The notes under the pieces are model-generated. The model made no database searches, had not been told where the DNA came from, and saw nothing but the letters and a program-made list of their open reading frames with translations. This document shows, piece after piece, positions 57,141-64,000 of a DNA stretch of 64,000 bases (positions are counted from its first letter, which is position 1; every line of letters begins with the position of its first letter). Source of the DNA: Streptomyces sp. NBC_00390 (GTDB taxonomy: Bacteria; Actinomycetota; Actinomycetes; Streptomycetales; Streptomycetaceae); NCBI RefSeq assembly GCF_036057275.1, contig NZ_CP107945.1:1798001-1862000 (forward strand), read 5' to 3'. The position numbers and the translations under genes are program-made.

Positions 57141-57171
57141 TAGGAAACCGTGCAGCTGCGCCACATCCATG
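57141..57171 (+). repeat. Inverted repeat element B, copy 1
   Basis: 31 bp beginning TAGGAAACCGTGCAGC. Its reverse complement occurs without mismatch at 57902-57932. It lies 20 bp upstream of the phosphopantetheinyl transferase start. Confidence 0.92.
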
Positions 57172-57191
57172 TCGGGAAAGGACGGTGCCCA

Positions 57192-57870
57192 GTGATCGAA
57201 GAGTTGCTTCCGGAGGCCGTGGTCGTCGTGGAGGCCTACGACCACAGCACCACGGACGCGCAGGTGTACCCCGAGGAAGCGGCACTCGTGGCGCGGTCGG
57301 TCGACACGCGGCGCCGAGAGTTCGCAGCCGTACGTTCCTGCGCGCGCCGCGCCATGACGGCGCTCGGTCTGCCGCCGCAGCCGGTACTGCCTGGCGAGCA
57401 TGGTGCCCCGAGCTGGCAGGCCGGGTTGGTCGGCAGCATGACCCACTGCGAGGGCTACTGCGCTGCCGCACTGGCCCATACCGTTGACATGGCCTCCCTC
57501 GGTATCGACGCCGAGCCCGACGGGCCGCTGCCCGACGGGGTGCTGCCCCTGGTGTCCCTGTCCGCAGAACGCAACCGGCTGCGCCGGCTCGCCGCAGACG
57601 CGCCCGGGATCCACTGGGACCGGCTCCTGTTCAGCGCCAAGGAATCCGTCTACAAGGTATGGTCCCCCCCTCACAGTCAAGTGGCTCGACTTCGACGAAG
57701 CTGAAATCGAGATCTTCGTGGACCCCGGCGGCCCGTCAAACGGCACCTTCCGCGCCAAGCTCCTTGTACCGGGCCCGCGCGTGGGCGACCGCCGCCTCGA
57801 CCGCTTCGAGGGCCGCTGGACCATCCAGCACGGGCTGGTGGCCACGGCCGTCGCTGTCCCGCACGCCTGA
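57192..57870 (+). pseudogene. 4'-phosphopantetheinyl transferase (Sfp/EntD type), frameshifted by one C
   Basis: This enzyme transfers the phosphopantetheine arm of CoA to the serine of carrier proteins and so would activate PKS ACPs. Start: GTG 57192, with GAAAGGA 9 nt upstream. Visible family motifs are GSMTHC, GIDAEP (metal-binding Asp/Glu) and FSAKESVYK. After VYKVW the frame meets a run of seven C (57664-57670) and continues to an early stop at 57704. In the next frame the expected ending follows at once (LTVKWLDFDEAEIEI ... GRWTIQHGLVATAVAV, stop 57868-57870). Removing one C gives VWSPLTVKWLDF and a normal 225-residue protein. The cause is a real recent mutation, a slippery run or a sequencing error. 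Repeats A and B flank the gene, and the stop directly abuts element A copy 2. The nystatin cluster also carries such a gene (nysF), so a role with the polyene PKS is plausible. Confidence 0.85.
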
Positions 57871-57898
57871 CCTCTTAGTTCGGGTACGGCCGAGTGCG
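57871..57898 (-). repeat. Inverted repeat element A, copy 2
   Basis: 28 bp, the reverse complement of 57094-57121 with two mismatches. It starts on the base after the phosphopantetheinyl transferase stop codon. Confidence 0.85.
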
Positions 57899-57901
57899 GT
57901 G

Positions 57902-57932
57902 CATGGATGTGGCGCAGCTGCACGGTTTCCTA
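57902..57932 (-). repeat. Inverted repeat element B, copy 2
   Basis: 31 bp, an exact reverse complement of 57141-57171. The plus-strand order is A, B, gene, A', B', so this is not a simple mirror-image pair. Confidence 0.92.
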
Positions 57933-58009
57933 GTGCCTCGGGCGGACAGCCGCGATACGGCTCGCTGCTTGTTCGGCTGGCACCAACCCCAGAGGAGTGA
58001 TCTTGCCTC

Positions 58010-58153
58010 ATGGATTCAGTGCACCGTTTCGGCGGTGGCAGCATCCTGCTCCTGGGCCGACTCGAGCTCGATCTTAAAGGATGTTCTGTCCCGGGAGGGG
58101 TGTTTGAGAAGTGGTTGGTCGACTCTCGGTGGGCCTGCGTCGAGCTGACTTGA
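58010..58153 (+). CDS. Possible small hypothetical protein (47 aa)
   Basis: ATG 58010 opens a 48-codon frame beginning MDSVHRFGGGSILLLG and ending FEKWLVDSRWACVELT. AGAGGAG at 57991-57997 is 12 nt upstream, farther than ideal. The composition (hydrophobic core, Trp, acidic residues) looks more protein-like than shadow frames, but I do not recognise it. It could be a fragment of a larger decayed gene, since it lies in the disordered stretch after the inverted repeats. Confidence 0.3.
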   Translation: MDSVHRFGGGSILLLGRLELDLKGCSVPGGVFEKWLVDSRWACVELT

Positions 58154-58176
58154 GGCGGCTCTGACAAGATGACGCA

Positions 58177-58812
58177 ATGCTCGATTTCGACATCACGGGC
58201 TACCAACCGATGCGGTTGAACCGCCGCAGTAACGTTGTGCGGGAGCACGCGCAGCGCCTGCGTGGTCTTGCCGCCCGGACCCTGACGAGAGTCTGGATGC
58301 TCTGGGACCGTCAGGACGATGCTCACCCGGCCAGACACGCACCACGGAAAGCCACGAACAACACTCTGACCGTGCCCGGGGAAGCGTGGCCTTCGGGATC
58401 GCCCAGCCCTCCCGGGTCGACATGGCCCGCCTGCTCGAAAAGTCGCAACCGTGTCGGGTCTCTGCCGTGCCCACCACGGGCGTGCCCCCGCTGCTCCACC
58501 AGACCAGGACGCTCTTTTGACCGTGGCGCGGGCGACCGCTCGCCTGTGACACAAGAGAGGCAGCGCCTCAAGGAGCTCGCGGATCTCGGGTTCAGAGTCC
58601 GTACCCCTCCGAGGCAACGGCGTCACCACCCGTGGGGTCCACAGCAGTCAGGAGCAGACGGACCGGGGGTCAAAGCAGGTGAGAAGCACAATGCAAGGTC
58701 TGGCCCCGACCGAGATCGCTCCGGGCTCCTGCACGGTGGTCGCCGACCATCCGTCGCTGCGCACCTGAACAACAGGGCCCTGCGTTACGTACTTCTCCGT
58801 ACCGCCAAGTAG
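58177..58812 (+). pseudogene. Remnant of a conserved actinobacterial hypothetical gene
   Basis: The first ~48 residues (MLDFDITGYQPMRLNRRSNV ... GLAARTLTRVWMLWDRQDDA) look like the N-terminus of a conserved streptomycete hypothetical family as I remember it. From about 58325 the translation turns into Pro/Arg/Ser-rich sequence typical of a wrong frame (HPARHAPRKATNN and onward), although the frame stays open to 58812. I take this as a 5' fragment joined to unrelated DNA or broken by an indel. Function unknown. Confidence 0.35.
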
Positions 58813-58875
58813 TTTGAGCGGCGATTTCAGTCGGCGGTCGGTCTGCCGGGTATCACATCGGCACTGGGAGGAACA
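58330..58875. other. 546-bp stretch with no supported gene
   Basis: It contains only the unconvincing tail of the preceding frame and short ORFs. One runs 25 codons from an ATG at about 58691 (MQGLAPTEIAPGSCTVVADH...); another patch near 58397 reads VAFGIAQPSRVDMARLLEKS in one frame. No RNA gene or repeat was recognised. The last ~60 bases should hold the promoter of the gene at 58876. Confidence 0.5.
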
Positions 58876-59655
58876 TTGTTGCGGCGCATCAACGGAACAG
58901 CACTCATCATCGCGGCCCTGGTCGCCACGGTCGGGGCACTCGCCTTCCCCGTGTGGTCCTATGCCGACCGTTCCGGCACCGGGCAGGACAATCTCAACGC
59001 GTCAAGTGTGGCAACCCAGTGGGGGCCGCTGTCGGCCACGGACCGTGACCTCCTGGTGAAGGTGCGGCTCGCCGGGCTCTGGGAGCTGCCCGCCGGACAG
59101 CAGGCCATGGAGCGCGCGCCCACCAAGGCGATCAGGGACGCGGGTGACCACCTGATCGTCGGTCACGCCGACCTCGACAAGCGGGCGCGCGACGTGGCGG
59201 CGAAGCTCGGTGTGGAGCTGCCGAACCAGCCCACCGAGCAGCAGCAGGGCTGGCTGCGGGAGCTGTCGGCGGCGAGCGGCCGGGAGTACGAGTACAAGTT
59301 CGCCAACCTGCTGCGCAACGCGCACGGCAAGGTCTTCTCGGCGATCGCCCAGGTCCGGCACACCACCCGGAACACCCTGATACGGCAGCTGGCGAGCGAC
59401 GCGAACGTGACGGTGCTGGACCACATCACCATGCTGGAGAACACCGGGATGGTGGACTTCGACGCCATAGCCAACGAGGCGGCCACCGGTGCGACGGCCA
59501 GCCCCACGGGTCCGCCGCCGCCGAACGGCAGCCTGCCGCCGGCCCCGAAGCCCGCGGAGCCCTCGGGGAACCAGCAGCTCACGTCCAGCCCCTCTCCCGT
59601 GGCTCCGGGCACCGTCAACACGAACCGTCCGGAGGCTCCGGAACCCGCCGGCTGA
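58876..59655 (+). CDS. Exported DUF4142 family protein
   Basis: 259 residues. The start is TTG 58876 or the adjacent TTG 58879; GGGAGG at 58866-58871 is 4 or 7 nt away, so the second may be better. A hydrophobic segment at about residues 7-30 ([19 protein letters not shown]) acts as a signal peptide or anchor, leaving the rest outside the cell. A mostly helical DUF4142-like domain follows at about 45-190 ([20 protein letters not shown]; later [20 protein letters not shown]). The C-terminal ~65 residues are Pro/Ser/Ala-rich and probably extended in the cell wall. DUF4142 proteins are small ferritin-like exported proteins of unknown function. It stands alone, followed by a terminator-like hairpin. 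Confidence 0.85.
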   Translation: MLRRINGTALIIAALVATVGALAFPVWSYADRSGTGQDNLNASSVATQWGPLSATDRDLLVKVRLAGLWELPAGQQAMERAPTKAIRDAGDHLIVGHADLDKRARDVAAKLGVELPNQPTEQQQGWLRELSAASGREYEYKFANLLRNAHGKVFSAIAQVRHTTRNTLIRQLASDANVTVLDHITMLENTGMVDFDAIANEAATGATASPTGPPPPNGSLPPAPKPAEPSGNQQLTSSPSPVAPGTVNTNRPEAPEPAG

Positions 59656-59658
59656 GAC

Positions 59659-59679
59659 CCGGTCCGCGCGGCGGACCGG
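59659..59679 (+). terminator. Hairpin downstream of the DUF4142 gene
   Basis: A perfect 9-bp stem (CCGGTCCGC / GCGGACCGG) with a GCG loop starts 3 nt after the stop codon. It has no T tract, as is common for Streptomyces terminators. Confidence 0.6.
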
Positions 59680-59795
59680 CCCCTGGAACCTCAAATGAAG
59701 CTCTGAACGTCCCCTCCTCTGGATTCACCGCCGTTCGGCGGGGCCATGACCTCTGCACCGCACGTCATACGTCGGGTACGGAGGAGGGGGACCCC

Positions 59796-61565
59796 ATGGA
59801 ACTCGGCATCGGAATCGGCTGGCGGCCGGAGATCGCGGACGCGGTGGAACGGCTGCCGGGCCTCGACTGGGTCGAGGTCGTCGCGGAGAACGTCTGCGCC
59901 GGCCACCTGCCCGCCTCGCTGACCCGGTTGCGCTCGCGCGGCACCCGGATCGTGCCGCACGGCGTCTCCCTGGGTCTCGGCGGCGCGGACCGGCCGTCCG
60001 AGCAGCGGCTCGCCGAGCTGGCCGGGCGGGCGGAGGCGCTGGACGCGCCGCTGGTCACCGAACACATCGCGTTCGTACGGGCCGGCGGCGCGCTGACGGC
60101 CTCGCCGGTGCTGGAGGCGGGCCATCTGCTGCCCGTGCCGCGCACCTGGGACGCCCTGAAGGTGCTGTGCGAGAACGTGCGCATCGCCCAGGACTCGCTG
60201 CCGGTGCCACTGGCTCTGGAGAACATCGCGGCGCTGATCTGCTGGCCGGACGAGCAGCTCACCGAGGGGCAGTTCCTCGCCGAACTGGTCGAACGGACCG
60301 GCGTACGGCTGCTGATCGATGTGGCCAATCTGCACACCAACCACGTCAACCGCGGCGAGGACCCGTCGCGGGCACTCGACGAGCTCCCGGTCGAGGCGAT
60401 CGCCTATGTCCATGTCGCGGGGGGCATCGAGCGCGAGGGCGTGTGGCACGACACCCACGCCCACCCGGTCACCAAGCCGGTCCTCGACATCCTGGCGGAG
60501 CTGCGCAGCCGGGTCGCCCCGCCGGGCGTCCTGCTGGAGCGGGACGACGACTTCCCGTCCGAGGCGGAGCTCGAGGCGGAACTGACGACCATCCGCACGG
60601 TGGTGTCGTCGGTGACGGCTGCCCCGCCGGCGGGCGCGCACCGCTCGCGCGACCTGGTCCATGCGTCGCACGGACCGCTCACGACGGTGCGGCACGCTGC
60701 CGCCCCCTCTGCCCGGGCGGCCGGGGACGCCGCCGTGGCCGCCGCGCCGGAGGCCGTGATCGCCTCCGCGGCGGCGGTCGCGCACACGGCGACAGAGCGG
60801 GACGACGCCGTCGCCACCCGGCCCGCGGGCGCGGAGGCTTCGGCCGGGATGCCCGCAGGGCGGGCGACGACCGCGGCGCCGGCCACCAGGACCTTCGCCA
60901 CGCGGGAGGCATCATCAGCTCGTCGGGCCGCGCGCCGGCCGGCCGGGGCGGAGGTACCCGCGGCCGCAATGGGGTCCGCCGGGCAGCCGGAGGCTGCATC
61001 CCGCGCCGCCACCGAGCCGGCCACCGCTCAACACCCCTTCGTGGCAGGGGCCGGGGCCGCCGACGCGGCTGCCACCCCGGCGGTGCCGGTTGCCGCGCCG
61101 CAGGCATCGGCACCTGCCGCGCCCACCCGGCCCGACGAGGTGCCGGCGCGCGCCGACGCTCCCCGGGAGCGGGTCGCACTCGCGCAGGCCGCCCTGCTGT
61201 CCGCCCTTGTCGCCGGGACGCCCGCGCCCGAGGGGTTCGACCTCCGGCGGCTGCGCGTGCAGAGCCGGGCCCTGGCCGCCAAGCGTGCCGATGTCGTCGC
61301 CAAGGTGGCACCCGAGCTGCCGGAGATCCTGGGCACCGGGTACCGGCCCGCGTTCCTCGCCTACGCCAAGGCGCGGCCCATGCAGGCCGGCTACCGGCGC
61401 GACGCGCTCGACTTCGCCGAGCATCTGCTCGTCTCCGGGCACCCCGAAGACGCCGAGGCCCGCCGCTCACTGACCCACTGGTGGCGGGAGCGTGCCACCG
61501 TCCGTCCGCCGCGCAGGGCCACCCGCCTGGTCCGCGCCGCCCGAGCCGCACTCGTCAGGAGGTGA
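59796..61565 (+). CDS. DUF692 (MNIO, MbnB/TglH-like) enzyme fused to an SCO6045-like domain
   Basis: 589 residues; GGAGGAG at 59780-59786 supports the ATG. Residues 1 to ~275 are a TIM-barrel DUF692 domain with the expected metal-ligand candidates: H55 (VPHGVS), E89-H90 (TEHIAF), E142-N143 (LENIA), D175, N178, H180 and H183 ([10 protein letters not shown]), H206 (YVHVAGG), D219/H221 (DTHAHP) and LERDDDFP. Members bind two or three irons and oxidise cysteines in peptides (methanobactin MbnB, TglH). Residues ~276-455 are a low-complexity Ala/Pro/Thr-rich linker. Residues ~456-589 are an SCO6045-like C-terminal domain whose pattern ([32 protein letters not shown]) resembles the DUF2063/MbnC-type partner proteins that present substrates to MNIO enzymes. 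The stop is 5 bp before the Cys-rich TIGR04222 gene, so the two are translationally coupled. The substrate is inferred to be that protein's tail. Confidence 0.88.
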   Translation: MELGIGIGWRPEIADAVERLPGLDWVEVVAENVCAGHLPASLTRLRSRGTRIVPHGVSLGLGGADRPSEQRLAELAGRAEALDAPLVTEHIAFVRAGGALTASPVLEAGHLLPVPRTWDALKVLCENVRIAQDSLPVPLALENIAALICWPDEQLTEGQFLAELVERTGVRLLIDVANLHTNHVNRGEDPSRALDELPVEAIAYVHVAGGIEREGVWHDTHAHPVTKPVLDILAELRSRVAPPGVLLERDDDFPSEAELEAELTTIRTVVSSVTAAPPAGAHRSRDLVHASHGPLTTVRHAAAPSARAAGDAAVAAAPEAVIASAAAVAHTATERDDAVATRPAGAEASAGMPAGRATTAAPATRTFATREASSARRAARRPAGAEVPAAAMGSAGQPEAASRAATEPATAQHPFVAGAGAADAAATPAVPVAAPQASAPAAPTRPDEVPARADAPRERVALAQAALLSALVAGTPAPEGFDLRRLRVQSRALAAKRADVVAKVAPELPEILGTGYRPAFLAYAKARPMQAGYRRDALDFAEHLLVSGHPEDAEARRSLTHWWRERATVRPPRRATRLVRAARAALVRR

Positions 61566-61570
61566 GTGAC

Positions 61571-62533
61571 ATGACCGTCCTGGTCGTCCTCGTCTGTCTC
61601 GCCATCGGTCTCTCCTCCACTCTGCTGATCGTCAAGGTGTCCGCTGCCCAGCAGGGCGGCGCGGGCGGCGCCCGCATCCACGACGCGTACGAGGCCGCCT
61701 TCATCGCGGGCGGCCCCGGCAGGGTCGTGGATGCCGCCCTTGCCGCGCTGCACACGGACGGAAGGATCGTCATCGGCGGCCCCGGAATCGCCGGCGTGCT
61801 GCGGCCCGTCGCCCACGACCCCGTGGAGCGCGCTGTCTTCGACGTGCTCGCCGCCGCTCCGCACGGCGCGCTGCACACGCTGCGGCGCGAGGTCATGCGC
61901 AGCCCCGCCGTGCAGGAAATCGGTGACGGCCTCGCGGCGCGGGGGCTGATGCTGCCGCCCGGCCGGAACACCGGCGCGGCGGCGTGGGGCATGGCCCAAG
62001 GGGTCATATGCATGCTCGCGGTGCCGTTCTCCTTCGTGCTGACCTTCGCCGAGCTCTTCGCGTCCGACGGCCCGCCGGTCGCCACTCTGCTCTTCCCGGT
62101 GCTGCTGGCGGGTTGCGTGGTCGGCTTCCTGATGGCCAACCGGGCGGGACGCCGCGTCACTCCGGCCGGGCGCAGCGCCCTGCACGCCTACCGCTCGGGT
62201 CACGGGCAGGTCCACGGTCCGGCCGCACTGGTCGCACTCCACGGGGTACGCGGTCTGCCCGACCGGGATCTGAGGGGTCAGCTGAATGCGGCGGCGATGC
62301 CCCAACGCGGCCGTAACCAGGCGTCGTACCACCACTCCACCCCGGACTCCCCGTACATCGCCCCTGTGTGGTGCGCCGGTTCGAGCTCGGCCTCCGGCTG
62401 CGGAAGCTCCGGCTGCGGGTCGGGCAGCGGCGGTTCCGGCTGCGGGTCGGGCAGCAGCGGTTCCAGCTGTGGCAGTTCCTCGTCCAGCTGCGGTTCCTCG
62501 AGCTCCTCCAGCTGCAGCAGCAGCAGCTCCTGA
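61571..62533 (+). CDS. TIGR04222 membrane protein with Cys/Ser/Gly tail (possible peptide precursor)
   Basis: 320 residues. The ATG follows AGGAGGTG (61557-61564), which overlaps the end of the DUF692 gene. Residues 2-23 form a membrane segment. A soluble TIGR04222 region follows (YEAAFIAGGPGRVVDAALAA, about 40-130), then two more membrane segments at about 143-165 and 172-193, and a soluble region. The last 54 residues consist only of Ser, Gly and Cys apart from WCA and one Ala at its start. Coupling to an MNIO enzyme makes the tail a candidate modified segment: a membrane-anchored ribosomal peptide, copper trap or redox device. The function of the TIGR04222 family is unknown; the precursor role is my inference. 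Confidence 0.85.
   Translation: MTVLVVLVCLAIGLSSTLLIVKVSAAQQGGAGGARIHDAYEAAFIAGGPGRVVDAALAALHTDGRIVIGGPGIAGVLRPVAHDPVERAVFDVLAAAPHGALHTLRREVMRSPAVQEIGDGLAARGLMLPPGRNTGAAAWGMAQGVICMLAVPFSFVLTFAELFASDGPPVATLLFPVLLAGCVVGFLMANRAGRRVTPAGRSALHAYRSGHGQVHGPAALVALHGVRGLPDRDLRGQLNAAAMPQRGRNQASYHHSTPDSPYIAPVWCAGSSSASGCGSSGCGSGSGGSGCGSGSSGSSCGSSSSSCGSSSSSSCSSSSS
62369..62530 (+). other. Seven-cysteine Ser/Gly tail (candidate core peptide)
   Basis: This segment encodes residues 267-320. Cysteines are at 268, 277, 282, 291, 300, 307 and 315, spaced by 4-8 Ser/Gly residues; spacing is irregular and the end is five serines. Codons are mixed (TCG, TCC, AGC, AGT; TGC, TGT), so this is not a simple DNA repeat run and looks kept at protein level. 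Confidence 0.8.
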
Positions 62534-62626
62534 CCACCCCGCAGGCCCGTCACGAAGCGATAACTCTGCGTTCGCGTGGGGAACAACACATGGCGTGGTC
62601 GCGTCCTCCTCGCGTACAACTCGGCC

Positions 62627-63415
62627 ATGTTCTGGGTCCTGTTCCTGCTGGTTGCCTGGGCCGTGACGGGCCTCAACTGCATACGTCTGTGCGTCGCCGC
62701 ATCCGAAGCCGCGCCTCTGCCCGAGGGCACGGGCAGCGACCGGGAGTTGAGCCTGTACGAGGCCGCCTTCCTGGCCGGCGGCCCGCACCGTGTCACCGAC
62801 CTCACGCTGATCTCGATGCACCGCAGACGCAGGCTGCTGCTCGCGCACACCGGCTGGGCGACGGTCGTCGACCCGGTGGGCGAGGACGATCTGGAGCGCT
62901 CGGTCATCGGCGCGATAGGCCCGGCGGGCCAGGCCCCGATAGCGGCGGTGCGCAGCACCGCGTCCACTGCCGACGCGGTACGGGTGCTGGCCGACCGGCT
63001 CGTCGGGGACGGCCTCGCCGTCCCCGACTCCGCCAGAAGGCAGATGGTGTCCGCGGTGCGCGGCGTCCGGGCGGCCGGCCTGGCGACCGCGGCGCTGGCG
63101 ACCGCGGCCGTACTGATGGCTCCCCTGGACGGCGCCGACACAGGCCGGGTGCTCGCCTGGTTCACGCTCCCCCTGCTGCTGATCGTCGGGTGCCTGGCGA
63201 TCGCGCGGTTCGAGGTGCACCCCTACACCCGCTGGGCCTCGCCGGACGGCCGGCGCCTGCTCGGCTCGCTCGTGACTCAGTACCGAACGGGTGCGGGCGG
63301 CGAGCACGCGCTGCTCGCCTCGGTCGCGGTCCTCGGCGTGGGCGCCCTGGAGGACCCGGAGTTGCGTGCGGCGCTGGCGGACGGCGGATCGGCGTCAGCG
63401 CATCGGGGTCTTTGA
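62627..63415 (+). CDS. TIGR04222 membrane protein, paralogue without Cys tail
   Basis: 262 residues from ATG 62627, chosen because MFWVLFLLVAWAVTGLN then aligns with the first membrane segment of the upstream paralogue. A GTG at 62576 would add 17 polar residues; neither start has a clear ribosome binding site. The family signature is present (LYEAAFLAGGPHRVTDLTLI), followed by a soluble stretch and two membrane segments (about 150-200; ATAALATAAVLMAPL and FTLPLLLIVGCLAIA). There is no Cys-rich tail. It lies 93 bp after the tailed paralogue and probably belongs to the same operon, so it may be a partner subunit, for example in presenting or exporting the modified tail. Role unknown. Confidence 0.85.
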   Translation: MFWVLFLLVAWAVTGLNCIRLCVAASEAAPLPEGTGSDRELSLYEAAFLAGGPHRVTDLTLISMHRRRRLLLAHTGWATVVDPVGEDDLERSVIGAIGPAGQAPIAAVRSTASTADAVRVLADRLVGDGLAVPDSARRQMVSAVRGVRAAGLATAALATAAVLMAPLDGADTGRVLAWFTLPLLLIVGCLAIARFEVHPYTRWASPDGRRLLGSLVTQYRTGAGGEHALLASVAVLGVGALEDPELRAALADGGSASAHRGL

Positions 63416-63518
63416 CTCCGACACCCCACTTCGGTGCTTTACAACCCGCAACTGCCCTGCGAAGGATCCCTCTGTCCTGTGGCCTGCGGGCCGCCGTCGT
63501 GCGTACGAAGGGAACGCG

Positions 63519-64000
63519 ATGCGAGCAGTTGCGAAATACGGCGTCGTAACGGGCCTCGGCTGTCTGGTCCTCAGCGCTCTCACCGTCGCACCGGCCGGCG
63601 GCGCCACCCTCGGCCCCGAGTCGTACGGCCTCGAGTCCTACGGCACCGCACTGGCCGCCGGGCGCGCGGCGGCGGCCGGGATCACCTTCGGCAACTGCCC
63701 CGAGGTGGAGGAGCTTGCGGCGCCGGTCGAGTGCGGCACCGTGAAGGTCCCGCTCGACTATGCCAACCCGTCGGGCCGTCAGATCAAGCTCACCGTCAGC
63801 CGGGTCAAGGCGAGCGGCAAGGGTACGGAGCGGCAGGGCGCCCTTGTCTACAACCCCGGCGGCCCGGGCGCCTCGAGCATGTTCTTCCCGATGGCCGCCG
63901 AGCTGTCGGAGTGGAAGCGCATCGCGCGGGCGTACGACTTCGTGGGCTACGCACCGCGCGGTGTGGACCGTTCCGCCCCGCTGTCGTGCCAGGACCCGTC
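63519..64000 (+). CDS. Exported alpha/beta hydrolase, tripeptidyl aminopeptidase (Tap/SlpD-E) family, partial
   Basis: 160 complete codons are visible before the right edge. GAAGGGA at 63507-63513 is 5 nt before the ATG. The N-terminus is a signal peptide (MRAVAKYGVVTGLGCLVLSA ... APAGGA). Mature motifs are CPEVEELAAPVECGTVKVPLDY, the oxyanion-loop motif NPGGPGASS, and DFVGYAPRGVDRSAPLSCQ, where the family usually has DFVGFDPRGVGRS; here Asp becomes Ala and Gly becomes Asp. The nucleophile Ser, catalytic Asp/His and TAP-like C-terminal domain lie outside the window. These enzymes cut tripeptides from exported proteins. Confidence 0.85.
   Translation, partial: MRAVAKYGVVTGLGCLVLSALTVAPAGGATLGPESYGLESYGTALAAGRAAAAGITFGNCPEVEELAAPVECGTVKVPLDYANPSGRQIKLTVSRVKASGKGTERQGALVYNPGGPGASSMFFPMAAELSEWKRIARAYDFVGYAPRGVDRSAPLSCQDP

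Larger units (their letters stand above)
56713..57191. other. 479-bp stretch without a convincing gene
   Basis: Open frames occur on both strands but none has a recognisable product or a good start. A minus-strand frame from 57169 encodes MDVAQLHGFLLARTDHASWF and about 80 further residues, with third-position GC near what chance would give in this genome. The right part holds repeat elements A1 and B1 and the ribosome binding site of the phosphopantetheinyl transferase (GAAAGGA, 57176-57182). Confidence 0.5.

Noticed and set aside
57150..57191. Upstream GTG at 57150 as the start of the phosphopantetheinyl transferase.
   Set aside because: It would translate inverted repeat B and has no ribosome binding site. 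GTG 57192 has GAAAGGA at good distance and fits the family N-terminus.
56868..57923. 351-codon minus-strand ORF covering the phosphopantetheinyl transferase.
   Set aside because: It is antisense to a gene with clear family motifs and crosses both inverted repeats, which create repeated MDVAQLHGFL-like peptides by chance. No start signal or domain was recognised.
58540..58640. tRNA-like T-loop sequence (GGTTCAGAGTCC).
   Set aside because: No acceptor, D-arm or anticodon pairing could be assembled around it.
60167..61570. Plus-strand frame extending upstream of the Cys-tailed TIGR04222 gene.
   Set aside because: It overlaps the DUF692 gene in another frame with Arg/Gly-rich shadow sequence. 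The true start is ATG 61571 after AGGAGGTG.
61391..63307. 638-codon minus-strand ORF opposite the TIGR04222 genes.
   Set aside because: It is a shadow of two clearly coding plus-strand genes, with low-complexity translation and no domain.
63416..63518. Terminator after the second TIGR04222 gene.
   Set aside because: Only about five GGGGT/ACCCC pairs can form, too weak to call.

Overview
The window comes from a high-GC actinomycete, almost certainly a Streptomyces. The evidence is very high GC with GC-biased third codon positions, GTG/TTG starts, giant modular type I polyketide synthases (PKSs), a PAS-LuxR type operator motif, and a right flank of typical streptomycete genes (DUF4142, DUF692/SCO6045-like, TIGR04222, tripeptidyl-aminopeptidase-like).

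Positions 1-56153 (88% of the window) are four co-directional PKS genes on the minus strand, read from 56 kb towards position 1 and separated by only 33-73 bp. The first gene has a decarboxylating KSQ loading module and modules 1-4, the second modules 5-6, the third module 7, and the fourth modules 8-11, after which it runs off the left edge. Domain content is: malonyl loading (acetyl starter); module 1 KR only; modules 2-6 with intact DH-KR (five conjugated double bonds); module 6 carrying the only non-malonyl AT, methylmalonyl-like; module 7 with a DH that has lost its YGP block; modules 8-11 KR only (hydroxyls). Read collinearly this gives acetyl start, oxygen, a pentaene with a methyl on its last double bond, then a 1,3-polyol. 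That is the filipin/fungichromin (pentamycin) backbone, so the genes are named pteA1-pteA4 by architecture. Modules 12-13, the thioesterase and the tailoring genes must lie beyond the left edge. A 406-bp divergent region upstream of pteA1 carries two close matches to the PAS-LuxR (PimM/PteF type) operator.

Positions 56560-58875 look like an eroding cluster border. They hold a 50-codon ferredoxin C-terminal remnant with a good ribosome binding site, a 4'-phosphopantetheinyl transferase broken by one extra C in a run of seven, two inverted repeat pairs placed around that gene in a non-mirrored order, and decayed or unrecognised small ORFs.

Positions 58876-64000 read rightwards and look like chromosomal backbone: an exported DUF4142 protein; a DUF692-family (multinuclear non-haem iron oxidase, MNIO) enzyme fused through a long Ala-rich linker to an SCO6045-like domain; immediately downstream a TIGR04222 membrane protein whose last 54 residues are a Cys/Ser/Gly-only tail with seven cysteines; a TIGR04222 paralogue without the tail; and the start of an exported alpha/beta hydrolase. 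The MNIO plus Cys-rich membrane protein pair looks like a membrane-tethered ribosomally made peptide system in which the enzyme modifies the tail. It is the most interesting under-described element here.

The PKS genes also carry long near-identical internal copies (up to 885 bp with one visible difference), between neighbouring modules and between different genes.
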